Position numbers and translations under genes: made by a program. 64,000 nt of DNA from Mucilaginibacter pankratovii (GTDB lineage Bacteria; Bacteroidota; Bacteroidia; Sphingobacteriales; Sphingobacteriaceae), in assembly GCF_014773265.1 (NCBI RefSeq), contig NZ_JACWMY010000002.1, positions 248,001-312,000 on the forward strand, written 5' to 3'. The notes beneath the pieces were generated by a model. It saw only the letters and a list, made by a program, of their open reading frames with translations, was not told the origin of the DNA and searched no databases. Positions 27,178-34,244 of this stretch are shown one piece after another. Positions within the stretch are counted from its first letter, which is position 1. Every line of letters starts with the position of its first letter.

Positions 27178-28142
27178 TTTTTTTCCTGAAATACCTTCCA
27201 GCGTATTTCCAGCGCCACTGATGAAGGCCTGCAACCTGAATTATTAAGATCAAGGGCTTTACCCTGAAACCCGGCGTAGACAGTATTTGCGATTTCACTG
27301 CCCAGCACAACTGTCAGATCATCCGGGCAGATACCGAGTAGGTCAGCATCGTATAAGGCGTGCAGGTCACGCCTCAATAAAAGCCCGTTTTCGCAATGGT
27401 TGTCTTCATCACCGCGATAGTGGCAGATATGGCTGGCCTCCAGTGCAGTAGCAACTGTACAATTTGTCAGCATACATTTTATGCCGTAATATCCGAACAG
27501 ATCGCTCCTGAATTTACTTTGATCCGGCCGGTAATATGATCTCCCGGTGCGGAATGCCCTTTCGTCTTTTTCTGATGGTTTATAAGGTTCCGTATTGATA
27601 TATGGCCTCAGAACAACTCCTGCAGGTGAGCCCAGCTGTCGCAACAGATCGGGAAACAGCTCCTCCAGGAACGATGGCATTGCGCGCTGAATTGAATAAT
27701 ATCGATTCCGGTTCATATAGTACTTGTTCAGCAATTGGACACTTGTCTTTTCGGGCAGATTGATGAAGCTGGTGCTGTAATCGGCTCGGTATTCGCGAAT
27801 AGGTGTTATTTCTTCCTTTAGCGTTTCAAACTCATGTCCTTTTCTGCATTTGTATTTCGGCGTTTTGTTCTTTCTTGCGGAGTGTTCCTTGATCCCGCAT
27901 ACCGGGCAGCTGTATCGTTTTTTCTCCAGGCCTTCGGTTACAGCTATATGATCAACAACCGCAAAGCCATGCAGATACTTTTTATCTGCAATCAGTACAT
28001 AGTCGCCTTTCCGTAATTTGTTATGGTTAGGCACAAAATTATCATACACATAATAGGCATCAGGTTTGTCATCATACCCGTCATTTCCGCCGAAACTGCT
28101 TTTCTCGCCCTTTGACTTCAATATCCAGAGATTTTGGGACAT
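27150..28142 (-). CDS. HNH endonuclease with EVE/PUA-like N-terminus and zinc ribbon
   Basis: A 330-aa protein. The first 70 residues (NLWILKSKG, then NKLRKGDYVLIADKKYLHGFAVVDHI) look like an EVE/PUA-type module of the kind that can bind modified bases. A zinc ribbon follows (CPVC at 79-82, C99 and H103). The C-terminal HNH domain has Cys223/Cys228, SHIC (His238), HCENGLLLRRDLHALYD (Asn252, His261). It is likely the DNA-cutting partner of the adjacent methylase system, or a modification-dependent nuclease. It converges on the AIPR gene with a 28-nt overlap. Confidence 0.85.
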   Translation of the reverse strand: MSQNLWILKSKGEKSSFGGNDGYDDKPDAYYVYDNFVPNHNKLRKGDYVLIADKKYLHGFAVVDHIAVTEGLEKKRYSCPVCGIKEHSARKNKTPKYKCRKGHEFETLKEEITPIREYRADYSTSFINLPEKTSVQLLNKYYMNRNRYYSIQRAMPSFLEELFPDLLRQLGSPAGVVLRPYINTEPYKPSEKDERAFRTGRSYYRPDQSKFRSDLFGYYGIKCMLTNCTVATALEASHICHYRGDEDNHCENGLLLRRDLHALYDADLLGICPDDLTVVLGSEIANTVYAGFQGKALDLNNSGCRPSSVALEIRWKVFQEKNHVVTAALR

Positions 28143-28235
28143 AGTATAAAATTGGTTTTGTAAATAAAGTTACTGATAAAAATCAATATATCAGACGCTT
28201 TAAAGACCTTTGCATGATAACTTATAACCGGCCCT

Positions 28236-28874
28236 ATGACAACCAATTTTACTTTCAGGGATTTTCTGGTTTATTTAATGACCGGACTATTGCTGCTTAT
28301 CACACTGGGAATTATTTTCTTTCAGATTGTAGTTAATCAGATTTCCTGTATTTCGGTACAGTACACTTTTGTAAAAGACTATGCTGTTATACTGGTCATC
28401 TTTCTTATCCCATTTATTTATATCGTCGGGCATATCGTCAACACCATAGACTTTATCATGATGAAATACTATGTATGGCTTCATCCATTACTTAAAACCA
28501 GCAAATGGTGGCGGTGGTTCCTTAAAATAAACGAATTCCTGTTTTACCGGCACAGGATCGTATTCCAGGTGGTCACATACTGGAAAGGAAATACGACCCC
28601 GAAGGCATTTTCCACAACTGAAGAATTCTGGATATTATGTGCGAAGTTACAGAAGGACAAAAACTATGATAATGCGGGCTACTGGTATATACTCAACGAC
28701 CTTTTCAAAGCGGTATATGTGATTTTCTTTGCGGGATGTCTCATCTCGGCCATTGAACATAAATGGTATGAGCTTTTGTTGTTTTTTGTTCTGTTGATCT
28801 TTGCAAAAATAAGGGCTCATCAGTTTGCCTGTTTTTTTGTTGATACTGTCGCGCGGCTGTCTAAAAGCACATAA
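28236..28874 (+). CDS. Multi-pass membrane protein of unknown function
   Basis: A 212-aa protein with about four membrane segments: residues 8-32 (VYLMTGLLLLITLGIIFFQIVV), 44-66 (YAVILVIFLIPFIYIVGHIV), and two near the end (VYVIFFAGCLISAI and LLFFVLLIFAKI). Between the second and third lies a soluble basic stretch rich in Trp and Lys. No signal peptide or enzyme motif is seen. It is divergent from the HNH gene, with a 93-nt gap, and could be an effector that damages the membrane during infection, but that is speculation from location only. Confidence 0.65.
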   Translation: MTTNFTFRDFLVYLMTGLLLLITLGIIFFQIVVNQISCISVQYTFVKDYAVILVIFLIPFIYIVGHIVNTIDFIMMKYYVWLHPLLKTSKWWRWFLKINEFLFYRHRIVFQVVTYWKGNTTPKAFSTTEEFWILCAKLQKDKNYDNAGYWYILNDLFKAVYVIFFAGCLISAIEHKWYELLLFFVLLIFAKIRAHQFACFFVDTVARLSKST

Positions 28875-29086
28875 ATCTATTTTACAGTTTTTCAATGGTA
28901 GCCGCGGATGGGCTACGTAAATTACCAACCACCAGGAAATCCTTATTCAAATACAGATTAAATCTATTTCAATTAAGAAACAAAATGTGCTTCTGAACTG
29001 ATCGGAATATTCAATACTTTGGAAATTAAGCAATTTTGCCGGGCATCTTGAAATCCATCCGGATCAAAGGTGTTGATGACGGCCTT

Positions 29087-29923
29087 TCAAAACTTCTTCA
29101 ATACCTTAACGCCGAAAGTAATAAATGTCGGGTTCGATTCACTTTGTACACCGCCAATGATACGGGCCGGTTTCAGGCTGGTGGAAGCAGCGCTGAGCGT
29201 AAGTATCCTGACCTCTGGTGTAATACTCAAACTGCCAGTTTCTATTCCCAAGATACCTACTGATAAATAAAGCGTGCTGAGATTTTCATTCCAGCCCTGA
29301 TCGTAATTAAAATCTTTCAATAGCGGGCTTTGGGCCGAACCATTACCGTTGTTTTTGATATGTAGGTATTGCCCGCCAATTGCAACAGAGAATGGTGTAA
29401 GTCGAAGTTTGGGCGATAAAATAAGTTGCCATGACATGCGGATATAGGCGGAAGCGCCTGCGGTCAGTCCGCCTGAAGAAATAGGTTCATCGGTATCCAG
29501 CCAGTGCGCATAGGTTTTTCCCGACGGGCCGATCAATACATCGGCACCTAAATCAAAATCTACAAAGTTGAAGCTTGGGGCATATTCCGTTCCCCTGTAA
29601 TTACCGCTGTAATCATAGTGGTTCACGAAAATACCATCCCTAAGGGCCGGCGTTCCGAAAATGGATTTGCGCTCAATACCAATGGTTATCAAGGTGCGGC
29701 TTTCGTCGTGGCCGAAACCCTGCGAGGCGTCAAAGAAAGGCACGCCGGTCGCCGGCGGCGTCTGATTGTATTTCCATTGGGTGGTAAGGTCCGCATAATA
29801 GATGCCCGGACCAATGTACCAGCCTTTGCGGTCTTTGACGTTTTGGAGTGCCTGCTCTTTGGTTTGCGCCAGCGCCAGTACCGGTAGTGTAGCCAACAGG
29901 ATCAACATTTTCAGCGTTTTCAT
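29087..29923 (-). CDS. Secreted beta-barrel outer-membrane protein (hypothetical)
   Basis: About 278 aa from the ATG at 29923. That start is preferred because it gives a clean signal peptide (MKTLKMLILLATLPVLALAQ), whereas an upstream in-frame start would add a polar sequence first. The rest is a series of amphipathic strands with a C-terminal ending in Phe (FGVKVLKKF), as in outer-membrane barrels. A signature such as GPGIYYADLTTQWKYNQ opens the barrel. Ligand unknown. It follows the response regulator gene and has a regulatory box and a TAATTTTG promoter element upstream, so it is probably controlled by that two-component system. Confidence 0.75.
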   Translation of the reverse strand: MKTLKMLILLATLPVLALAQTKEQALQNVKDRKGWYIGPGIYYADLTTQWKYNQTPPATGVPFFDASQGFGHDESRTLITIGIERKSIFGTPALRDGIFVNHYDYSGNYRGTEYAPSFNFVDFDLGADVLIGPSGKTYAHWLDTDEPISSGGLTAGASAYIRMSWQLILSPKLRLTPFSVAIGGQYLHIKNNGNGSAQSPLLKDFNYDQGWNENLSTLYLSVGILGIETGSLSITPEVRILTLSAASTSLKPARIIGGVQSESNPTFITFGVKVLKKF

Positions 29924-29950
29924 AAGCTTTGATTTTGGTGAGTGATGCAT

Positions 29951-30000
29951 CAAAATTAGCTTGCTGAAGAAAGCGCCTCAATAGAACAAAAGTTACATTT
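29951..30000 (-). promoter_or_regulatory. Promoter of the beta-barrel gene with two-component box
   Basis: On the minus strand a 22-bp box (30000-29979, core GTAACTTTTGTTCTATTG) is followed after exactly 20 nt by TAATTTTG (29958-29951), a perfect Bacteroidota -7 element (TAnnTTTG). The barrel gene starts 27 nt after it. The same box and spacing precede the lipoprotein gene at 32617. The box overlaps the last codon and stop of the response regulator gene. Confidence 0.75.
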
Positions 30001-30613
30001 TTCCGAAGACCTTATTGAGCGCTTCGGTACGGTTTTGCACGTGCAGTTTCTCGTAGATATGATGGATATGCTGCCGGATGGTACCTACGCTCAGGAAAAG
30101 CTGGGCCGCGATCTCTTTGTATAAATAGCCTTTGGATAACAAGGTCAGGACTTCCATTTCTCGGGAGCTGAGCTTATCACCTTCACCCGAGGAGCGGAAG
30201 GAATTGACCACTCTGCGGGCAATAGCGGCGCTCATCGGCGAGCCGCCTTCATATAGTTCCTGCACCGCCGAAATGATCTTTTCCGGTGCTGCGCTTTTCA
30301 GGAGGTAACCGCTTGCCCCGGCGTTCAGCGCCTCAAAAACCTGGTCGCTGTCCTCGTAAACGGTAAACATCAGGAACTGCCCGGCAAATCCCTTACCTTT
30401 TAATCTCCTGATACACGCAATACCCGTTTCGCCGGGTAGCGAAATGTCCATGATCACAATATCTGGCGGGGTTGCCAGCAAACCGGCATAAGCCTCCTCG
30501 CCGCTGCCATAAGCCGCCAAACAACTCAGGCCGGCGGCCTGGCTAACAATAAAACGGAGACCATCCCTGATCTCGGGCAGGTCTTCTACAATACTTACGC
30601 GTATATTTTCCAT
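29993..30613 (-). CDS. LuxR-family response regulator
   Basis: A 206-aa regulator from the ATG at 30613; the longer frame upstream reads through the intergenic box and is not favoured. The receiver domain (1-120) has the acidic pocket VEDLPE, the phospho-acceptor Asp56 (IVIMDISLP) and the Lys near 105. The LuxR/GerE helix-turn-helix is at about 140-200 (LSSREMEVLTLLSKGYLYKEIAAQLFLSVGTIRQHI). It pairs with the histidine kinase gene 46 nt upstream. The same 22-bp box is found upstream of this gene (imperfect), of the barrel gene and of the lipoprotein gene, which suggests it is the binding site. Confidence 0.93.
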   Translation of the reverse strand: MENIRVSIVEDLPEIRDGLRFIVSQAAGLSCLAAYGSGEEAYAGLLATPPDIVIMDISLPGETGIACIRRLKGKGFAGQFLMFTVYEDSDQVFEALNAGASGYLLKSAAPEKIISAVQELYEGGSPMSAAIARRVVNSFRSSGEGDKLSSREMEVLTLLSKGYLYKEIAAQLFLSVGTIRQHIHHIYEKLHVQNRTEALNKVFGKM

Positions 30614-30646
30614 CAGGTAAAGTTCCTGTTTGCTGTTCACATTTAT

Positions 30647-30665
30647 AATAGAACAAAAGTTATAT
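30647..30665 (-). promoter_or_regulatory. Imperfect third copy of the two-component box
   Basis: On the minus strand the sequence TATAACTTTTGTTCTATT lies between the kinase stop and the regulator start, 33 nt before the regulator ATG. It matches the 22-bp box in its core but lacks a good TAnnTTTG at the expected place, so it may be a weaker or autoregulatory site. Confidence 0.5.
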
Positions 30666-32534
30666 AGATATTGGCACCGAAAAACGCAGCAGCGTCGTCC
30701 CTGCTTCACTAACCATTTCAAAATTTCCCCCTATATTTTCCATACGCTGCCGCATATTGCCCAACCCGTTGCCCAAAGCCGTTCCTGCCGTAGCTAAACC
30801 CCGGCCGTTATCCTGCACAGAGACCGCTAATCCCTTCTCCGTAAGGATGGCGATCGTAACAGTGTTTGCCCCTGAATGCTTGCAAGCATTGTGCACGGCT
30901 TCCTTGACTGCTAAGTACATATTCCGCCTGACCTCCTGCGTTAAGATCACGTCCGGCACTTTATCCGGCACTTTAAAGATCATAGCTATACCAGCCGCAT
31001 CCAACATCTCCCCGCAAGCGGCACGCAGGTAAGCGACCAAACTTTCCAGCGTATCCCGCTCGTTGTTCATCATCCAGATCACCTCGTTCATCTGGCGGAT
31101 GAGGCCATTAACAGCATCGCTGATCTTCGGTGCCGCCTCATGGCCGGCTATCAAAGAACGGGTTAGAAAAAGTAAGCGGGTTAATCCCGATCCCATATCA
31201 TCATGCATTTCCTGGCTGATCCGCCGGCGTTCCTGCTGCTCACCGGCCAGCATCGCTTTAACCCGCAAGGTTTCCTGTTTTCGGTAAACCAGCATAAAAA
31301 CCAGCGCCAGCACTGCCAATCCGGCCAGAGAGATCACCAGCCAGCGTTGTTTACCGGCTAACTGCAGGTCTTTCTGTAAAAGCTGTCTTTGTTTTCTCTC
31401 CGACCCATACCGCGCTTCCAGTTCCTGGATGTTTTTTTGCAGTGGCGCATTGAGCAACACATTGCTTACCGAATCATAGCGTCCGCGGTAATCCTGCGAA
31501 GCTTCCGGTCGGCCCAGTCCGATCTGGACATCCGACATCAGCAGCAGCATACGGCTCCAGACTTCCTTCTGGTCGTGCTGCCGGGCAAAAGCGATCGAAG
31601 TGTTCAGCAGTCGTTCCGCTTGAAGATATTCTTTTTGAAAAAACAGGCCCAGGGCTATCCCATGTAAAGCAAAACACTCCCCGGATACATCACTTATTTT
31701 ACGGGCGATGGGCAGGGCCGCTTTAAAAGCCGGCACATATTTCGCCGGTTGCTTAAGGGACAGATAAGCGTCCCCCAGGTTGATCAAGGCCGTTTCCTGT
31801 ATATTATCGTCAGCTAATTTACGGCCAAGTCTTCCTGCCCGTTCAATAGAACTGATCGCTTCCCGTACCTTGCCCAGATCTTTCAAACAGTTGCCCAGGT
31901 TGGTGCTGGCCATAGCGACGGCGTAATCATCCCTGTTCTTTTCGCCGAAAGCCAATGCCAGCTGCGCGTATCGCAAAGCGCTTTGCGGCTGTTTTAAATT
32001 ACGGTAGAGGCCGCATAGATTCCCGTAGGCGATCGAACGTTCCTGTAAACTCCCTATGGAATCGACCAGCGGCAGCGCCTGCAAATAATAATTCACCGCC
32101 TCCCGGTAATGCTCCGTATATTGATAAACGGCCCCGGTATTGTTGAGCGCCTTCATCAACTGCCGCTGCAGACGGCCCTGCCGGGCAATAGCTATGGCCT
32201 TTAAGTTCAGCTGCAATGATTCTTTAAACTTCCCCTGGACATTCAGTACGGCCGTATAGTTGGCGATATAACGTAGAGTGCCCTGTGGGTAATGCAGCGC
32301 TGCACTCAATTTGCCGGCAGCCGCATAATAATACAAAGCCGAATCGGGCCTATTGGTTTCATATTGCTGCCCCAGCCTGATCAGAGTCTGTACCTTACCC
32401 GAATCTGCCCGCATAACCGATAACTTTCTTTTCAGGCTGTCTTTATCCAGTCCCGTTTCCATCTGTGCGAAGGCATTTTCCGCTAAAAAAAGCAGTAACC
32501 AAAACGTTAAATAAGAAATGTATTTAACCTGCAC
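30660..32534 (-). CDS. TPR-containing sensor histidine kinase
   Basis: A 624-aa kinase. A signal peptide (1-23) is followed by a periplasmic array of TPR repeats (about 45-370), one membrane helix (about 397-417, LVISLAGLAVLALVFMLVY), then a HisKA_3-type dimerisation helix with the phospho-acceptor His444 (RRISQEMHDDMGSG) and a HATPase domain with EAVHNACKHS (545-554) and DNGRGL (575-580). It phosphorylates the LuxR-type regulator encoded 46 nt downstream. Such TPR kinases are common in Bacteroidota; the signal sensed is unknown. Its start is 17 nt from the regulatory box shared with the divergent lipoprotein gene. Confidence 0.92.
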   Translation of the reverse strand: MQVKYISYLTFWLLLFLAENAFAQMETGLDKDSLKRKLSVMRADSGKVQTLIRLGQQYETNRPDSALYYYAAAGKLSAALHYPQGTLRYIANYTAVLNVQGKFKESLQLNLKAIAIARQGRLQRQLMKALNNTGAVYQYTEHYREAVNYYLQALPLVDSIGSLQERSIAYGNLCGLYRNLKQPQSALRYAQLALAFGEKNRDDYAVAMASTNLGNCLKDLGKVREAISSIERAGRLGRKLADDNIQETALINLGDAYLSLKQPAKYVPAFKAALPIARKISDVSGECFALHGIALGLFFQKEYLQAERLLNTSIAFARQHDQKEVWSRMLLLMSDVQIGLGRPEASQDYRGRYDSVSNVLLNAPLQKNIQELEARYGSERKQRQLLQKDLQLAGKQRWLVISLAGLAVLALVFMLVYRKQETLRVKAMLAGEQQERRRISQEMHDDMGSGLTRLLFLTRSLIAGHEAAPKISDAVNGLIRQMNEVIWMMNNERDTLESLVAYLRAACGEMLDAAGIAMIFKVPDKVPDVILTQEVRRNMYLAVKEAVHNACKHSGANTVTIAILTEKGLAVSVQDNGRGLATAGTALGNGLGNMRQRMENIGGNFEMVSEAGTTLLRFSVPISI

Positions 32535-32550
32535 GCCTCTAATTTACGTA

Positions 32551-32600
32551 AAATGTAACTTTTGTTCTATTGGTTAAGGAAAAATCCGCCGGTAATTTTG
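32551..32600 (+). promoter_or_regulatory. Promoter of the lipoprotein gene with two-component box
   Basis: The 22-bp box (32551-32572, core GTAACTTTTGTTCTATTG) is followed after exactly 20 nt by TAATTTTG (32593-32600), a perfect TAnnTTTG element. The lipoprotein ATG lies 16 nt further. The box holds a small dyad, AAC-TTTT-GTT, and is the perfect inverse of the copy at 29979-30000. It also lies 17 nt upstream of the divergent kinase gene. Confidence 0.75.
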
Positions 32601-32616
32601 AATAAAAAAACATACC

Positions 32617-33228
32617 ATGAAAAACAAATTGACCATCATCGCCCTGGTTGCCATCTGCGTGCTGGGAGCCTGCAAAAAAGAAGGAAATGATACCAACGGC
32701 AGCGGAGCGCCGATCACCGATGAGACCGGTGCCAAAGCGCTGTTTTCTAAAATGAACAGTTTGTGGACCAATACACTGGGGCCCGCGCTATCCGGAACCA
32801 ACCAGACCTACACCAACAAGGTACTTAACGGTACCTCCGGAACAGCGACTGTGAGCGGCAGTTATAGTGTGACGCGTGCGTCATCATCATCTTCCAGCCT
32901 TAATACTTCTACCGCTGATGTCATTATTACCTTTAAGGATTATGAATCGGACGGGCTGCACATCAACGGAACTATACGCTTCTTTGATTACAGCAACGTT
33001 CGCACCGCCTGCTCCAGTTCAGGCTGCGCCACCTCCAGCCACAGCAGCCTTTCTTACAGGTCTCATGACGGCTCCAACAACAGCTTCGGCCAGGCCAACG
33101 TTCGGTTTGCGTATAATGGGAAAAGTTACCAGGATGCTGTCCTGATGAGTATCGGCAAATCCGACAATTTCCGTTGGTCTATTGAGGTGACTAATAGTAA
33201 CAATCAAACGATCAGTACTTCGTATTAA
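32617..33228 (+). CDS. Secreted lipoprotein, hypothetical
   Basis: A 203-aa lipoprotein: signal peptide with lipobox (CVLGACKKEG, Cys about 19), then a Ser/Thr/Gly-rich mature part that appears beta-rich. Cysteines near residue 130 (ACSSSGCATSS) could form a disulfide or bind metal. No recognised domain. It is divergent from the histidine kinase gene and its promoter has the same 22-bp box as the beta-barrel gene, so it likely belongs to the same regulon and may act at the outer membrane with the barrel protein. Confidence 0.75.
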   Translation: MKNKLTIIALVAICVLGACKKEGNDTNGSGAPITDETGAKALFSKMNSLWTNTLGPALSGTNQTYTNKVLNGTSGTATVSGSYSVTRASSSSSSLNTSTADVIITFKDYESDGLHINGTIRFFDYSNVRTACSSSGCATSSHSSLSYRSHDGSNNSFGQANVRFAYNGKSYQDAVLMSIGKSDNFRWSIEVTNSNNQTISTSY

Positions 33229-33260
33229 TATGCGATGTGCTAACCGGCTAACTGCAGTAT

Positions 33261-33413
33261 TCAACCACTGTTTCCGGTAATACAGACCATTACCAGCAGG
33301 TTCAGTTGTTTACCGATGACTTCGGCAATAGACTTAGCCGCGATCGCTTCTTCCGTGGAAGCATGATAATAACGGCTACCAGGCTTGCGTTCTCTAATTG
33401 AATGGGGTTTACA
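33261..33413 (-). pseudogene. Possible gene remnant (about 50 codons)
   Basis: On the minus strand an open frame without an ATG ends at 33261 and contains a protein-like stretch, RKPGSRYYHASTEEAIAAKS followed by IAEVIGKQLNLL. The composition looks like real protein rather than random translation, but the frame is closed by a stop on its upstream side. It may be the tail of a lost gene. The family is not identified. Confidence 0.35.
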
Positions 33414-33558
33414 TCACTGTGATCGGATCAGGAGTTCCTTCAAGGAAAAGGTGGTTGAAAAACAGAACAGCCATAAGCCTTAATCTTAAAAAGTATGTCT
33501 ATCATTATCAAGTAATTTGCACATGCGCATAGGTTTGGCTCGAATCTATAATTTCATT

Positions 33559-33590
33559 TACACCTTAAAATCAGGTAATTTTAAGGTGTA
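33559..33590. repeat. Perfect 13-bp inverted repeat
   Basis: TACACCTTAAAAT (33559-33571) and ATTTTAAGGTGTA (33578-33590) pair perfectly over a 6-nt loop. No T-run follows on either side, so a classical intrinsic terminator is unlikely; an operator or a small element end is possible. Confidence 0.6.
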
Positions 33591-33646
33591 ACACAAATCT
33601 GGCATCAAGCATTGTGAAAATCAAACAATCAATTTATCGATGATAG

Positions 33647-33669
33647 CCCGGGTTCGGCTCGAACCTGGG
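33647..33669. repeat. 10-bp stem hairpin followed by T-run
   Basis: CCCGGGTTCG (33647-33656) pairs with CGAACCTGGG (33660-33669) with one G-T pair and a 3-nt loop. A run of eight T follows after 7 nt (33677-33684). It may stop transcription before the small RNA promoter just downstream. The GGTTCGAGCC on the minus strand recalls a tRNA T-arm, but it does not fold as one. Confidence 0.5.
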
Positions 33670-33686
33670 ACCCCGATTTTTTTTCC

Positions 33687-33717
33687 TTTGTAAAATATTG
33701 ATTTTTAGGTATTTTTG
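33687..33717 (+). promoter_or_regulatory. Strong Bacteroidota promoter for a small RNA
   Basis: TTTG at 33687-33690, exactly 19 nt, then TATTTTTG at 33710-33717. This equals the Bacteroidota consensus TTTG-N19-TAnnTTTG. Transcription would start near 33724. No ORF follows before the terminator at 33870. Confidence 0.75.
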
Positions 33718-33723
33718 TATTGT

Positions 33724-33868
33724 CAGAGAGGTGAATCCCCAAAGCGGCTACCAAGCCTTTTGTGCACCTCGTAAATGATTGAAATTCAGTACGAAATAGA
33801 GATATAAGTGTAGCCCAGGTGGGCGCACTGATAAAAAGCAGTTACATGAAAATGTAGCTGCTTTTTTT
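33724..33868 (+). ncRNA. Candidate small RNA, about 145 nt, no known family
   Basis: It is bounded by a consensus promoter and a strong intrinsic terminator: an 11-bp stem (33837-33847 with 33852-33862) closed by a GAAA tetraloop and followed by T7. Inside, GAGGTG (33728-33733) pairs with CACCTC (33765-33770) around GGCT/AGCC (33746-33757). A second hairpin, AGTG/CACT with GCCC/GGGC, spans 33807-33829. No ORF of note is present. I do not recognise SRP RNA, 6S RNA, tmRNA or RNase P features. Its neighbour downstream is the RtcB/PrfH operon leader. Confidence 0.65.
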
Positions 33869-33960
33869 GGTATGGAATAGGTACGAAAATATTTGAACCG
33901 GAAGATTTATCCGACAAGAAAGCATAATTGTATATTTCATGGTTAATTCAATTAAAATTC

Positions 33961-33968
33961 TATCTTTG
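33961..33968 (+). promoter_or_regulatory. Likely -7 element of the RtcB/PrfH operon promoter
   Basis: TATCTTTG fits TAnnTTTG exactly. The -33 TTTG is poor at the usual distance. A start near 33975 would give a leader of about 270 nt before the first long gene, carrying the short ORF and hairpins listed next. Confidence 0.5.
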
Positions 33969-34011
33969 CATCCAATTCCTGATTTGTTAATCTTTTAAAT
34001 ATCAAGGAATC

Positions 34012-34059
34012 ATGACAGAGCTACGCTACATATCGCCCCTTTCGCTCATTGCCAATTAG
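34012..34059 (+). CDS. 15-codon leader ORF upstream of the RtcB/PrfH operon
   Basis: ATG at 34012 opens MTELRYISPLSLIAN and ends with TAG at 34057-34059. It sits about 37 nt after the predicted transcription start. Its last codons (ATT GCC AAT TAG) form the left arm of a hairpin with GGCAA at 34063-34067, so ribosome position on this ORF would decide how the leader folds. That is the layout of an attenuation leader peptide. Translation is not proven. Confidence 0.45.
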   Translation: MTELRYISPLSLIAN

Positions 34060-34136
34060 GTAGGCAAACACCATGCTTTTTTTTATTGAAATTATTTAAA
34101 CCGCTTTAGTGGTTATGCTGATTGTTTTTGCCTGCC
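34049..34136 (+). promoter_or_regulatory. Alternative hairpins in the RtcB/PrfH leader
   Basis: The segment GGTAGGCAAA (34059-34068) can pair in two ways: TTGCC with GGCAA (34049-34067), or a 10-bp helix with TTTGCCTGCC (34127-34136), extended past one mismatch. The second encloses a 6-bp hairpin AACCGC-TTTA-GTGGTT (34099-34114) and the T8 run at 34077-34084. The two folds exclude each other. Function is inferred. Confidence 0.5.
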
Positions 34137-34244
34137 GAATTAATTTATTGGGCTTTTGTTGAGCGCTCTTAAAAGGGTATATCCTTACTCAAGGACGAAA
34201 TAGAGATCCAATAACATTTCAAGACAAAATTAAATGGAAGTCCG

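Noticed and set aside
33645-33680. Possible tRNA 3' end or attachment site (GGTTCGAGCC on the minus strand)
   Set aside because: It folds as a simple 10-bp hairpin, not a T-arm with a 7-nt loop, and no integrase or second copy was found.
34071-34084. Intrinsic terminator at the T8 run in the RtcB/PrfH leader
   Set aside because: The nearest stable stem ends 9 nt before the T-run, so it is not a standard terminator; it is reported as part of alternative hairpins instead.
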